The notes beneath the pieces were generated by a model. It ran no database searches, was not told where the DNA came from, and saw nothing but the letters and a program-made list of their open reading frames with translations. A DNA stretch of 64,000 nucleotides, from contig JANXSF010000071.1 in the NCBI GenBank assembly GCA_025352795.1, positions 1 to 64,000 on the forward strand. The letters are read 5' to 3'. Each line of letters begins with the position of its first letter. The first letter of the stretch is position 1. This DNA comes from Acidobacteriota bacterium. Its GTDB lineage: Bacteria; Acidobacteriota; Terriglobia; Bryobacterales; Bryobacteraceae. A program made the position numbers and the translations under genes. Positions 38,105 through 47,469 of the stretch are shown here, in pieces.

Positions 38105-39649
38105 ATGACAAGAAGGAATAAAATCGCAGTGGGCCTGCTTCTTGTTGGCCTCTTGCAATCCGCCATTGCTGGCGAATGGACCACGTTTGGGCACGATCCG
38201 CAACGCACGGGCTGGGCCTTTGAGGAGACCACACTCAATCCGACAAATGTTCCCCAAATGGGGCTGTTGTGGAAAGCCAAAGTGGACAACCAGTTCTACA
38301 GCCTTTCCGCCATAACTGCACCTGTTGCGGCAAACAAAATCTCAACCGTAAAGGGGATTCGCAATGTGGTTTATGTTGCGGGAATCAGCGGAACAGTATT
38401 TGCTTTGGATGCGCAAACTGGCGAAGAACTTTGGAAGTATGCATTTAAGACGGTAGCGCTTCCCGGTAAGGGTCGCTACCAGGGAACGTTCCTTTGTCCC
38501 AACGGAATTACTGCCACGCCGGTGATTGATAAGAGCACTGGAATTCTGTATGTGATCGCATCCGATGGCGCATTGTATGGACTGGATCTGGGCGGTGGCA
38601 AAGTTCGCTATGGTCCAGTGCAATTCGTCGCGCCCTTTGCTAAAAGCGCTAGTCTGAATCTGGTTGACGGAGTGATTTATACGACGCTGGCACAAGGCTG
38701 TGGCACTGGCGTTTCGGGAGTCTACTCGATTGATGTGCGCGATCCGCATCGCCCAATCATTCGGCAGATGCTGTTATCCAATACGGACACGGCGGGCATC
38801 TGGGGTAGGGGTGGTCCAGTCATCGGAAAGGACGGCAAGATTTATGGCGGTACTGCCGATGGTCGAACGGATCCGATTGCTGGGGACTTTTCCAATATGG
38901 TGGTTTCGATCGCAACGAAAGACCTTTCGTTGACTGACTATTTTTTACCTGCCAATTGGGAAGTGATTCGGCGCAAAGATTTCGATCTGGGTGCTTCCAG
39001 CCCGGTGTGGTTTGGTTGGAAGAATCGCGAGTTGGTAGCGGGTGGATTCAAGGAAGGTGTGATCTATCTGATGGATGCTCAAAGTCTGGGCGGGAAAGAT
39101 CACCAGACTCCAATTTATGTATCGCCGCGTCTTGGAAATGACAAGGCCTCGTGTTGCGAAGGTCACGGAATTTGGGGCGGTCTATCCACATATCGCGATA
39201 CCGATGGGCAGACTTGGTTGTTCAGCCCAATGGGTGGACCGCCATCGTCTACAGGGCCGCGCTTCCCCATCACTAATGGCGAAAATCCTCACGGCAGCGT
39301 GATGGCATTCAAAGTAGTTGCCGATCCGAAGACGCAGAATCCCATACTGGAACCGGCTTGGATTTCTGGTGATTTCAACGTTCCCGACCCCGTAATCATT
39401 GCCAACGGAGTTGTTTTCGGACTCTCCACCGGGTCGAATGAAGTACAGCGTGGCGGCGATGCCAAGCGATTACTAAACACCCGTCCTGCCGTTCTCAAAG
39501 CGCTGGATGCAAAGACCGGCAAAGAGCTGTATAACAGTGGGGATGCAATGACTAGTTGGGTGCACTTTAGTGGTCTGGCGATTGCCGATGGCCGCGTGTA
39601 TGCCGTGGATCATGATTCCACGGTGTATTGCTTTGGGCTGAAAAAGTAA
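38105..39649 (+). CDS. PQQ-binding-like beta-propeller protein
   Basis: A 514-residue secreted propeller. Repeats include GTVFALDAQTGEELWKYAF, GALYGLDLGGGKVRYG and RPAVLKALDAKTGKELYNSG, the PQQ/BamB-like blade signature with aromatic-acidic spacing. ATG 38105 is chosen because AGGAAAA lies just upstream and a signal peptide follows (IAVGLLLVGLLQSAIA); earlier starts overlap the esterase. No methanol-dehydrogenase Cys-Cys or heme motif is evident, so it may bind a substrate or a partner instead of acting as a classic quinoprotein. In operon between the esterase and ThuA genes. Confidence 0.9.
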   Translation: MTRRNKIAVGLLLVGLLQSAIAGEWTTFGHDPQRTGWAFEETTLNPTNVPQMGLLWKAKVDNQFYSLSAITAPVAANKISTVKGIRNVVYVAGISGTVFALDAQTGEELWKYAFKTVALPGKGRYQGTFLCPNGITATPVIDKSTGILYVIASDGALYGLDLGGGKVRYGPVQFVAPFAKSASLNLVDGVIYTTLAQGCGTGVSGVYSIDVRDPHRPIIRQMLLSNTDTAGIWGRGGPVIGKDGKIYGGTADGRTDPIAGDFSNMVVSIATKDLSLTDYFLPANWEVIRRKDFDLGASSPVWFGWKNRELVAGGFKEGVIYLMDAQSLGGKDHQTPIYVSPRLGNDKASCCEGHGIWGGLSTYRDTDGQTWLFSPMGGPPSSTGPRFPITNGENPHGSVMAFKVVADPKTQNPILEPAWISGDFNVPDPVIIANGVVFGLSTGSNEVQRGGDAKRLLNTRPAVLKALDAKTGKELYNSGDAMTSWVHFSGLAIADGRVYAVDHDSTVYCFGLKK

Positions 39650-39663
39650 CAGGGGAAAACGGA

Positions 39664-40569
39664 ATGAAAAGAATTTTATGTGTAGCGTCTGGATTGCTGA
39701 TGCTGGCATCAGCCGGGTTTACTGCCGATAAACAAATCCTGATGATCGCTGGCAAACCGAGCCATCCACCGGGCCAGCACGAACACAATGCAGGCGTGCT
39801 GCTGTTGTCAAAGTGGTTGAATACCGTTCCAGGAATCCACACCACAACATCGTTGAGTGGAGCTTGGCCCGATGCTGCAGAGTTCGATAAAGCCGATGCG
39901 ATTTTCTTCTTTTGTGACGGAGGGGAAAATCATTTAGCTTTCCAAGCCGATCATCCTGCAATCATCGCCAAAGCTGCTGCGCGCGGCGTAGGGTTGATGT
40001 TCATGCACTTTGCTACGGAGCCTCCGGCGAAAAGCGGACATCAGGAAATGCTGGATTGGATCGCTGGTTTCTTTGACTTGAACTACACTATCAATCCCTT
40101 TTATGAAGCCGAGTTCAATGCACTTCCCGCACACCCCATTACGCGAGGCGTAAAGCCATTCAAGATCAAGGATGAATGGTACTACAACATTCGCTTTCGC
40201 GAGAGTTTGCGCAATTTCACAGGAATCCTGATTACAACGCCTCCGGCAGATACGATCAAGGCCGATGGAATCCGCAGCGGCAATGCCGACGTCCGCACCA
40301 AGATCGGGCAACCGCATTTCGTGTCCTGGGCTGGAGAAAGGCAGGATGGTGGAAGATCAGTAGGATTCAATGGCGGCCATTATCATTCCAATCTGGGAGA
40401 TGAAAACTTCCGAAAAATTGTGCTGAATTCACTGGTTTGGATCACCAAGGCGGAGGTGCCAGCCAAGGGTGTGGAAGTTACGGTAACACCGGCCGAGCTG
40501 GCAGAAAATCTGGATCCGAAACCGATGCGCCCGCGTCCACCGGCAGCGGCACCTCCGGCTGAAAAGTAA
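39664..40569 (+). CDS. ThuA-domain protein
   Basis: A 301-residue secreted protein (signal peptide LCVASGLLMLASAGFTA) with the ThuA glutamine-amidotransferase-like fold: LMIAGKPSHPPGQHEHNAG, a histidine-rich middle (VGLMFMHFATEPP) and FNGGHYHSNLGDENFRKIVLNSLVW (split: FNGGHYHSN, LNSLVW). ThuA members occur in trehalose and other sugar utilisation loci, usually without known activity. ATG 39664 follows AGGGGAAAA (39652-39660). It ends in a proline/alanine-rich tail. Fourth gene of the cluster. Confidence 0.9.
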   Translation: MKRILCVASGLLMLASAGFTADKQILMIAGKPSHPPGQHEHNAGVLLLSKWLNTVPGIHTTTSLSGAWPDAAEFDKADAIFFFCDGGENHLAFQADHPAIIAKAAARGVGLMFMHFATEPPAKSGHQEMLDWIAGFFDLNYTINPFYEAEFNALPAHPITRGVKPFKIKDEWYYNIRFRESLRNFTGILITTPPADTIKADGIRSGNADVRTKIGQPHFVSWAGERQDGGRSVGFNGGHYHSNLGDENFRKIVLNSLVWITKAEVPAKGVEVTVTPAELAENLDPKPMRPRPPAAAPPAEK

Positions 40570-40617
40570 GCAGATAAAACTTAGCCATGCTGCAACAGAT
40601 CAGTGAGGTTTGACATT

Positions 40618-43119
40618 TTGAAGAACACGACGCGACGAAAGTTTCTACAGTTGGTCCAAGCCGGGGCAGCCATATCCACCCTGCCCACGACTCACGCTGC
40701 TCTTGCTGATCCAGGCCCTCTAACGCTTTGGTACAAACAACCTGCTGTTAAATGGGAAGAAGCGTTGGCAATCGGAAACGGTCGCCTGGGCGCGATGATT
40801 TTTGGCGGTGTGGAAAAAGAACGGCTCCAGTTGAATGAGATCACTGTTTGGTCAGGCAAGCTGGAAAAATCAGCAGACCGTAAGAAATCGTACAAGCAGG
40901 TTTCTGAAATCAGAAAGATGATTGAAGAGGGCAAGTACGTGGATGCTGGAAAAGCTATGTCCACCCACATGACCTGTGAAAAAGGCGGCAGGTTCGGCCG
41001 CGATAGCTACGGTTCTTATCAAACGCTAGGTGATCTCAATCTGGAATTCGCATCGATAGCAGGTGAAGTTACTAACTACCGTCGCTGGCTGGATATCAAC
41101 CAGGCGACGGCAGGCGTCACGTTTGAAGCGGGTGGCAAGGTTTGGACGCGCGAACTCATCTCTTCGGCTGTTGATCAGGTAATCGCCGTTCGCATCGCTT
41201 GCAGCGCCAAAGGATCAGTGACGTTCAACGCCAACTTATCTCGTATCAAATGGGCAGAGACCAAGCAGACTGGTCCGAACCAGTTGACCATGACCGGGAC
41301 AAGCCTTGGCCAAACCGATGACTTGCAGTTCGAAGCGCAATTACGAGTGGTTACGCAGGGTGGAACCCTTTCCATTGTGGATGGGCGCATCAATGTTAAA
41401 GATGCTGACGAAGCCACACTTTTCATCGCCGCAGGCACTGACTACATTTTGGACTTTGCCAAGGAATACAAGGGCGCCGATCCTCACGCAGCAGTTTCCG
41501 CAACCATGGAAAAAGCAGTGAAGCGATCCTTTGCCAAAATCATGTCTGACCACGTCAAAGATCATCAACGCTACTTTCAGCGCGTTGCAATCGATTTAGG
41601 ACAATCGTCCAACGCATTGTTGCCAACGGATGAACGCCTACGGAAATTCAGCGCTGGTGAAGACGACCCAATGCTGATCTCGCTCTTCTGCCAGTTCGGT
41701 CGCTACCTGCTGATTTCTTCCAGCCGTCCAGAGAATTTACTGCCATCCAATTCACAAGGAATCTGGGGAGATGGACTCTCTTTGCCGTGGGGTGCCGATT
41801 ACAAATCGAACATCAATTTCCAGATGAATTACTGGCCGGTGGAGACTGCAAATTTAAGTGAATGCCACACGCCAATGTTGCGCCTGATTCAAGCCAATGT
41901 TGAACCAGGCAAACTTACGGCGAAGGCCTATTTTGATGCGCCTGGTTGGATGCAAGCCTATACAACCAATCCTTGGGGTTGGACTGCGCCAGGCCCTGGT
42001 GTGCCTTGGGGGCCATTCTTTTTAGGCGGGGCTTGGACGGCCCAGCACCTATGGGAACACTATTCGTTCAATCGTGATCGCAACTACCTGCGAGCTGTTT
42101 ACCCGGTCATGAAGGGTGCCGCAGAAGCTTGTTTGCACGTACTGATTCCCGATGAAAATGGCCAACTGATTACTTCGCCATCCACTTCACCAGAAAATCG
42201 TTTCAAGACTGATGACGGCCAAAACTCCTTTGTGTGTGCCGGCACAGCTACTGAGCGCCAGATCGCCTGGGAGTTGTTCAACAACACCATCATGGCCAGT
42301 TGGACGCTGAAAATGGATGACGACTTCCGCAAGAAGATAGAGGAAGCAAAAGCGAAAATCCGTCCGCCGGAAATTGGTCGGGGTGGGCAGTTGATGGAGT
42401 GGGGAAAGGATTGGGACCTAAACTCTGCTGAACCAAAGCATCGTCATATCTCGCACTTATTTGCATTGCACCCCGGACGCCAGATTTCACCACATCGAAC
42501 CCCTCAACTTGCTGAAGCCGTGAAGGTCACACTCAACACACGTGGCGATCAAAGTACCGGATGGAGCCAGGCTTGGAAAATCAATTGTTGGGCTCGGCTA
42601 CATGACGGGGATCATGCGCTGAAGCTAATCCGCGAACAATTAAAGGCTGTGGAAACGACTACTACGAATTACGCACGCGGCGGCGGAACGTATTTCAACC
42701 TGTTCGACGCGCACCCGCCGTTCCAGATTGATGGCAACTTTGGAGCCGTATCTGGCATTAATGAAATGCTTCTGCAAAGCCATCTGATTGCTGAAGACCC
42801 TTCCAGTCAATTGGAGGAATCGTACATCCTCCACTTTCTTCCTGCGCTTCCATCCTCTTGGTTGAAAGGTGGAATCAAAGGATTGCGCGCGCGAGGGGGA
42901 GTGGAAGTGGACTTGGCATGGAATGAAGGCAAGGCCACGTCTGTAAACTTGCGTCCCAGTGCTGATGGGCGCTGGTCACTGTTTGCGCCCAAGGGTCAAA
43001 AGGTAAATGGCGTCCAAGCGGGCAGCAAAATCATTCCCATGAAACAGAAGTCTGATGGGACGCTAGACGTGGAACTTAAAAAAGGTACGGCGTATAAACT
43101 GATGTTCGCATTGGTCTAA
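40618..43119 (+). CDS. GH95 alpha-L-fucosidase
   Basis: A glycoside hydrolase family 95 protein of about 833 residues with an N-terminal twin-arginine signal ([15 protein letters not shown]). Conserved GH95 segments are [39 protein letters not shown], the general-acid region STSPEN (E526) and QIDGNFG (D705). It would release terminal alpha-1,2-fucose (or alpha-L-galactose) by inversion. Start choice: TTG 40618, with GAGG at 40605-40608; GTG 40603 has no ribosome binding site. Fifth gene of the TonB receptor 3 cluster, upstream of a LacI regulator. Confidence 0.93.
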   Translation: MKNTTRRKFLQLVQAGAAISTLPTTHAALADPGPLTLWYKQPAVKWEEALAIGNGRLGAMIFGGVEKERLQLNEITVWSGKLEKSADRKKSYKQVSEIRKMIEEGKYVDAGKAMSTHMTCEKGGRFGRDSYGSYQTLGDLNLEFASIAGEVTNYRRWLDINQATAGVTFEAGGKVWTRELISSAVDQVIAVRIACSAKGSVTFNANLSRIKWAETKQTGPNQLTMTGTSLGQTDDLQFEAQLRVVTQGGTLSIVDGRINVKDADEATLFIAAGTDYILDFAKEYKGADPHAAVSATMEKAVKRSFAKIMSDHVKDHQRYFQRVAIDLGQSSNALLPTDERLRKFSAGEDDPMLISLFCQFGRYLLISSSRPENLLPSNSQGIWGDGLSLPWGADYKSNINFQMNYWPVETANLSECHTPMLRLIQANVEPGKLTAKAYFDAPGWMQAYTTNPWGWTAPGPGVPWGPFFLGGAWTAQHLWEHYSFNRDRNYLRAVYPVMKGAAEACLHVLIPDENGQLITSPSTSPENRFKTDDGQNSFVCAGTATERQIAWELFNNTIMASWTLKMDDDFRKKIEEAKAKIRPPEIGRGGQLMEWGKDWDLNSAEPKHRHISHLFALHPGRQISPHRTPQLAEAVKVTLNTRGDQSTGWSQAWKINCWARLHDGDHALKLIREQLKAVETTTTNYARGGGTYFNLFDAHPPFQIDGNFGAVSGINEMLLQSHLIAEDPSSQLEESYILHFLPALPSSWLKGGIKGLRARGGVEVDLAWNEGKATSVNLRPSADGRWSLFAPKGQKVNGVQAGSKIIPMKQKSDGTLDVELKKGTAYKLMFALV

Positions 43120-43137
43120 ATCGCGGATAATTTAATC

Positions 43138-44163
43138 ATGGCTGTGACGATGAAGGACATTGCGAACGATCTTGGCGTATCTGTTGTTACGGTATCGAAG
43201 GCAATGCGGAATCATAATGACATCAGCCTTAAAACACGCACACGAGTCCTGCAGCGCATCAAAGAACTGGATTACCGACCCAATTTAGCAGCTCGTTCGT
43301 TGGCAACAGGCAAAAGTTATCTGATGGGATTAGTTGTCCCTGATCTGGTATATCCGTTTTTCTCCTTGGTTGCCAAAGGGGCATCCAGAGTGTTGCGCAA
43401 AAAGGGGTACAGCCTGATCATCGCTTCATCGGAAGAAGACCCTGATCTGGAAATCCAGGAACTCAGCCAGATGATGGCCAGAAATCTTGACGTCTATATT
43501 GTTGCCTCCGCGCAGACTGGCCCGGAAAGTCTTCGCCGTTTCGTGGAACAAAAGAAATCGCTCATTCTGGTTGACCGAAGATTTTCATCCTTCCCAGCGC
43601 ACTACGTAGGAACCGATGACAAGGAAATTGGCAGGATGGCAACTGACCATCTGATTGAACGCGGTTGCCGACAGATCGCATGCATTGGCGGTCGTGATGT
43701 GAGCCCGGCAATGGATCGCTTGGAGGGTTACAAACATGCCCTCATTAGTCATGGGCTCCCGGTACTGGAACAGTTCATTGTGACTCGGGTCAATGGAGAC
43801 AATCACGGCGACGTTACCGGGTTCGAGGCTATGAATTCGCTGTTGCGGTTAAGCCCGCGTCCCGATGGCGTATTCTGCCTTAACGATCCAACAGCCATGG
43901 GCGCAATGAAAGCGATTGCCGAAAGTGGCCTGCGCATCCCACAAGATATTGCTGTGATTGGATGCGGCAATGTTCCTTATGCTTCGGAGCTGAGGGTTCC
44001 GCTGAGCAGTGTCGATCAGGATTGCGAAATGATCGGCGAGAATGCCGCAAAGCTTGCATTTAGTCTGGTTGAAGGAAAGCAGTCTATGGCATTTCCCAAA
44101 ACCATTCTAATGAAACCGAAGCTGATCCCCAGAAATTCAACGAACCGCATTTCGCAAGAGTAA
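43138..44163 (+). CDS. LacI-family transcriptional regulator
   Basis: A 341-residue regulator with an N-terminal HTH (MKDIANDLGVSVVTVSKAM, residues 4-22), the hinge LDYRPNLAARSLATGKSYL, and a periplasmic-binding-like effector domain (GLVVPDLVYPFFSLVAKGA; GVFCLNDPTAMGAMKAI). It probably binds a sugar and controls the preceding carbohydrate operon, whose genes lie directly upstream with an 18-base gap. I could not identify a convincing LacI operator at the TonB receptor 3 promoter. It converges with the SLT-like gene. Confidence 0.95.
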   Translation: MAVTMKDIANDLGVSVVTVSKAMRNHNDISLKTRTRVLQRIKELDYRPNLAARSLATGKSYLMGLVVPDLVYPFFSLVAKGASRVLRKKGYSLIIASSEEDPDLEIQELSQMMARNLDVYIVASAQTGPESLRRFVEQKKSLILVDRRFSSFPAHYVGTDDKEIGRMATDHLIERGCRQIACIGGRDVSPAMDRLEGYKHALISHGLPVLEQFIVTRVNGDNHGDVTGFEAMNSLLRLSPRPDGVFCLNDPTAMGAMKAIAESGLRIPQDIAVIGCGNVPYASELRVPLSSVDQDCEMIGENAAKLAFSLVEGKQSMAFPKTILMKPKLIPRNSTNRISQE

Positions 44164-44172
44164 ATTTAACCA

Positions 44173-44769
44173 TCACTTAGCCAAGCCGCAAAATGGAAGT
44201 TGGCGGGTGAATTTCGTAATGGCAGGAAGGCGGTCACTGCGTTGCCACAGCACTGGCCAAACGCGCGCTCCACCTTTGGATGGCTGTGCTCCAACGTTTG
44301 TGATCACGCCGTCATGCTTCACCCAGGTGGAAAGAATCCTTGCACCGCAGGCAAGATTTGCCTCCGCCTTTTCCAGATCCTCAGCCTTGTTGATGAAGGT
44401 GCAGCCATAGCGGGCTGCCTTTGCCGAACCGAATGAAATCTGCAGAAGCCCCCTGCTAATGATTGGATTTTCAAATTTGTCTCCCATCCGTTCAACATGT
44501 CGAATCGCCGGATTGAAGCCGCTTTCAGGACGGGCGATGGCTGACAACATACCCACCCAGAACTTACTCCGGTCACTGTGCCCAAGGGCTTGGTAATTCG
44601 GACAAAATCTGGCGATGTCCGTAGGGTTGGTTGACGGTAACCGAGCTTCAACAACAGCAGCCTCAGCCGCTTTGGTCCACACCCCTGCTGGGTTCTTCGT
44701 TGCCCAAGCGGCGTAGTCAGCACCTACGCAAGGTGCGGCCAATGCCAGCAATATGTTGATGAACCTCAA
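44173..44769 (-). CDS. Secreted SLT-like protein
   Basis: A 198-residue protein with a signal peptide (INILLALAAPCVGA) and the core of a lytic transglycosylase/lysozyme-like fold: the ESGFNP segment (RPESGFNPAIRHVE), ISRGLLQISFGSA and ACGARILSTWVKH. These match the SLT E-S and GLLQI motifs. The E in PESGFNP is the likely catalytic acid. It probably cleaves peptidoglycan, or is a related inactive protein. Start TTG 44769 has no strong ribosome binding site. Confidence 0.75.
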   Translation of the reverse strand: MRFINILLALAAPCVGADYAAWATKNPAGVWTKAAEAAVVEARLPSTNPTDIARFCPNYQALGHSDRSKFWVGMLSAIARPESGFNPAIRHVERMGDKFENPIISRGLLQISFGSAKAARYGCTFINKAEDLEKAEANLACGARILSTWVKHDGVITNVGAQPSKGGARVWPVLWQRSDRLPAITKFTRQLPFCGLAK

Positions 44770-44796
44770 ACCGTGATTCTACTTCAATTGTTTGAT

Positions 44797-45336
44797 TTAA
44801 AGTTTGGCATTGCTGCGCTTCAACACATAAAAAGGGTGCCCTTCAAATTTGCCTTTCCGCTGGAATCCGTTTTTCAGCAGCACACGTTGCGACGCGATAT
44901 TCTCTTCCGGAGTGTTCGCCGTTACCGCATACACCTTCGAGTCCTCAAAAACCCAATGGCACAAACCGGACAGGGCCTCCGTCATAAACCCGACGCGTTG
45001 GTAATTGTCATCTATCCAGTAGCCTGTAAACACATTTCCCAATTCATCGGCTGGCCCGTTCAGCCCCATGCCGCCAATCACACGGTTCTCCGCGCGCAGT
45101 ACAATTAACCAATTTGTGTACCAACGGTATTCGTCAGGATGCTCGTGACACATGGCATTGCAATGGCGTAGACCTTGCGGAAACTCTTCGCGAAATACTT
45201 CAGGAATTTGAAGTCCAGCAGTTTCTATTCCAAGCAAGATTGGCAATTGATCCCAGCCGTCCAATACAATCGTCATCAATTCTGGCGGCAATGGAATCAG
45301 CCTTAGCCTTGTTGTGTTGCGCTCAAACAAAGTCAC
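44797..45336 (-). CDS. GNAT family N-acetyltransferase
   Basis: A 179-residue RimJ/RimL-type acetyltransferase. It shows TRLRLIPLPPELM, VIGGMGLNGP, the acetyl-CoA motif region YWIDDNYQRVGFMTEALSGL (split: YWIDDNYQRVG, FMTEALSGL) and TPEENIASQRVLLKNGFQRK. The start is GTG 45336, overlapping the TGA of the upstream truncated cytochrome gene by three bases (GTGA), so they are translationally coupled. The substrate may be a protein alpha-amine or a small amine; unknown. Confidence 0.88.
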   Translation of the reverse strand: MTLFERNTTRLRLIPLPPELMTIVLDGWDQLPILLGIETAGLQIPEVFREEFPQGLRHCNAMCHEHPDEYRWYTNWLIVLRAENRVIGGMGLNGPADELGNVFTGYWIDDNYQRVGFMTEALSGLCHWVFEDSKVYAVTANTPEENIASQRVLLKNGFQRKGKFEGHPFYVLKRSNAKL

Positions 45337-46034
45337 TGAGTCACCCCAACTTTTTCGGGAACTTCTAAGGTGCGGGATAAGAAGTTGGGATGAACAAGAA
45401 TCGCCTCTAGCGCAATCCGAATGCCCACCTCGAAAGATTCTCCACGCAGCTTTGCCATGTCGACTAAATGCACCAGCCCCATCACTTCAGGCCCACTAGC
45501 TGGACGTCCAAAAGCACGACTGGCTAGTGGCGTCAGTATCTGCCTTGCACACGCACTGGTGTGTTGATTGAACGCATGGCCGCACAGAAAAATCTGTTTG
45601 TGCGACTTAGCGACTTGGTTCGCGGTCTTCCGGTGATCGTCTTTGATATCGAATTCATCGGCGGTCAATTGGATGGCAATACCCAGAAGATCGCGGACCG
45701 CATCAATATATTCAAGCCTGTTCAATGGGCGCGTCGCTACTCGTGCAAGTTCCGTTTCAATCCACTGCAAGACTGGTGCAATCTGCTCCCCTGACGGCAG
45801 TAAAGCTCCTTTGGGAGGCATCTGGCCAGAGTTAAGCTTACCCAAAACTTTCTCCCAAGTAGGTTTGGATTGCAGCTTTCCAGTAAGATCAAGAGCTCCC
45901 GCTTTGGCCTGCGGATTATGACAAACCGCACAGTAGGTTTCAATAAATTCAGAGACAACTGCATCCCCCGGCGCGCCCCCGCAGGGCAACAGGAAAAGCA
46001 CCGGGACGACGAGTTTTGGAAGACGAGCTGCCAT
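45333..46034 (-). pseudogene. Truncated planctomycete-type cytochrome/DUF1587-DUF1592 protein with internal deletion
   Basis: Starting at ATG 46034, a signal peptide leads into a cytochrome c domain (YCAVCHNPQAKAGALDL, with CAVCH, and SGQMPPKG). Then comes the DUF1587 head (RPLNRLEYIDAVRDLLGI). Relatives then run several hundred residues through DUF1595/DUF1592/DUF1588/DUF1585. Here TADEFDIKDDHRKTANQ jumps directly to a segment like DUF1595/DUF1592 (CARQILTPLASRAFGRPAS, GIRIALEAILVHPNFL), and the frame ends within a few residues. I infer an internal deletion plus 3' truncation. At 234 residues it may still make a small periplasmic heme protein. It overlaps the GNAT gene. Confidence 0.75.
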
Positions 46035-46072
46035 TGTTTCTATGCTACAACTCGTTAGCTTGCATTTGCGAC

Positions 46073-46101
46073 TTGACTTTCCAAACGATCGTTCGTAATA
46101 T
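46073..46101 (+). promoter_or_regulatory. Strong sigma-70-like promoter of the PadR gene
   Basis: TTGACT (46073-46078), 17 bases, TAATAT (46096-46101). The spacer contains the perfect palindrome AACGATCGTT (46084-46093), and CGACATGTCG (46111-46120) follows at the start of the gene. Transcription would begin near 46107-46109, at or next to the GTG start of padR. Confidence 0.65.
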
Positions 46102-46107
46102 GGCGTT

Positions 46108-46440
46108 GTGCGACATGTCGTGGAACCTAATATATCCGAATCGGCATTACTCATTCTTCTAAGCTTGGCACCTGAGCCTCGCCACGGCTATGCAATCTTA
46201 AAAGATGTTGAGAATCTAAGCCAAGGCAGAGTGAAGTTGAGCACGGGTACGCTGTATGGTGCCCTGCGACGGATGCTTGAAGATAAGTGGATTGAACGCT
46301 TTCACGAGCCCGATGCCACGCGCGGTCGGCAAGCGTATCGGCTATCCTCAAACGGCCATTGCGTGCTTGCTGCGGAAGTTTCACGCATGAAGCAGTTGAC
46401 GCGGGTGGCCGCCAAGCGCCTTATAGGTAAGGAAGCATAA
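46108..46440 (+). CDS. PadR-family transcriptional regulator
   Basis: A 110-residue PadR winged-helix regulator: LLILLSLAPEPRHGYAILKD, VKLSTGTLYGALRRMLEDKW and the wing DATRGRQAYRLSSNG. This is the acidobacterial PadR type usually followed by a membrane protein. The GTG at 46108 lies only seven bases after the -10 box, so the transcript may be leaderless; GTG 46120 is an in-frame alternative, also without a ribosome binding site. The stop overlaps the ATG of the next gene (TAATG). Likely autoregulates through the palindromes around its promoter. Confidence 0.9.
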   Translation: MRHVVEPNISESALLILLSLAPEPRHGYAILKDVENLSQGRVKLSTGTLYGALRRMLEDKWIERFHEPDATRGRQAYRLSSNGHCVLAAEVSRMKQLTRVAAKRLIGKEA

Positions 46441-47462
46441 TGCGCACTCTCTACTCAGTGTTATTGCGGCTATATCCAAAATCGCTGCAAGAGCAATATG
46501 CCATGGAAATGTTTGAGGTCCACTGCGACGCAGCCCTGCAAGCACGTTCCGCCGGAACTTGGCATTACGCGTTATTCTGCTTTCGAGAAGTGTTTGGATT
46601 GCTCTTCGATGTTACTAAGACTGCGCCTTTAGGGAGAACTTCAATGACTCGCTTTCGATGGATTGCTTTAGGTGGATCGGTAGGCCTAGCGATTGCTGCG
46701 TTCACCGTAAATTACACAGAAGCCTACCGCTCCACTGCAGTTCTACGAATAGGCCAACCTAGAATTTCCAACAGGTATGTTGCTGGCAACCCAATTGACC
46801 CTCAGGCGTTAGTACGACGAATGAAAGAAACGCTTTTCTCACGCGCATCTCTAGTTAACATTATTCAAACCTATGCCCTTTATCCGCGCGAAATTAAGCG
46901 AGTGCCAATAGAGGATGTCATTGAGACAATGCGGCAGGATCTTGAAATCAAAGTGGCCGGCGAAGATACGTTTCGAATTGGTTTCACCTATCGAGACAAT
47001 ATATTGGCTCAGAAAGTAGTTCGTGAACTTGTGGAGCGGATATTTTCTGAGTATGAGCAATCCCGGAAAAGTGAAGTCACAATGGCACGTGAGTTTCTGA
47101 GCTCCCGCGTCGAAGACACAGCCAGGGAATGGGCCGATGCTGAAGCAGCTATGAAAAAAGCACAAGCCTTGGGAGGCGGTGGCGGCAGGTTACAACTTGA
47201 CTTGGACCTGGCTAGAGATCATTATAAATTGGCCAGTGATAAGCTTTCCGAAGCGCGAACCGCTGCCGTGATGGAAGCGAGAAAGTTGGGACCAAACCTT
47301 GAAATGTTGGACTCTGCTTCGCTCCCTCTTTCGCCAACTTACAACTCTGGTATCGTTCTGCTGACTGGCTTTGGTGGTGGTGGTGTTCTGGGCTTTTTGG
47401 TGAGCCTGCTGCTCTCATTCCTACCCAATAAAACTGCCCATTCTTCAGAGCTGAATGCCTAG
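46440..47462 (+). CDS. Fusion of a PadR-partner N-terminus with a Wzz-like chain-length domain
   Basis: Residues 1-60 (LYSVLLRLYPKSLQEQYAMEM) match the short conserved N-terminus of membrane proteins that follow PadR genes in Acidobacteriota. Next come a transmembrane helix (73-90), a Wzz/chain-length-determinant-like periplasmic domain (YRSTAVLRIGQP), a coiled coil at about 190-285 (AREFLSSRVEDTAREWADAE), a Gly-rich patch, and a second transmembrane helix at about 304-328. The order TM-coiled coil-TM with both ends inside is the Wzz topology. It is 340 residues, with no kinase domain. It may set length of a surface polysaccharide under PadR control. The fusion is unusual. Confidence 0.75.
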   Translation: MRTLYSVLLRLYPKSLQEQYAMEMFEVHCDAALQARSAGTWHYALFCFREVFGLLFDVTKTAPLGRTSMTRFRWIALGGSVGLAIAAFTVNYTEAYRSTAVLRIGQPRISNRYVAGNPIDPQALVRRMKETLFSRASLVNIIQTYALYPREIKRVPIEDVIETMRQDLEIKVAGEDTFRIGFTYRDNILAQKVVRELVERIFSEYEQSRKSEVTMAREFLSSRVEDTAREWADAEAAMKKAQALGGGGGRLQLDLDLARDHYKLASDKLSEARTAAVMEARKLGPNLEMLDSASLPLSPTYNSGIVLLTGFGGGGVLGFLVSLLLSFLPNKTAHSSELNA

Positions 47463-47469
47463 TGACTAA

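Noticed and set aside
40570-40617. LacI operator upstream of the GH95 gene
   Set aside because: No palindrome of LacI-family type could be found in this gap or at the cluster promoter.
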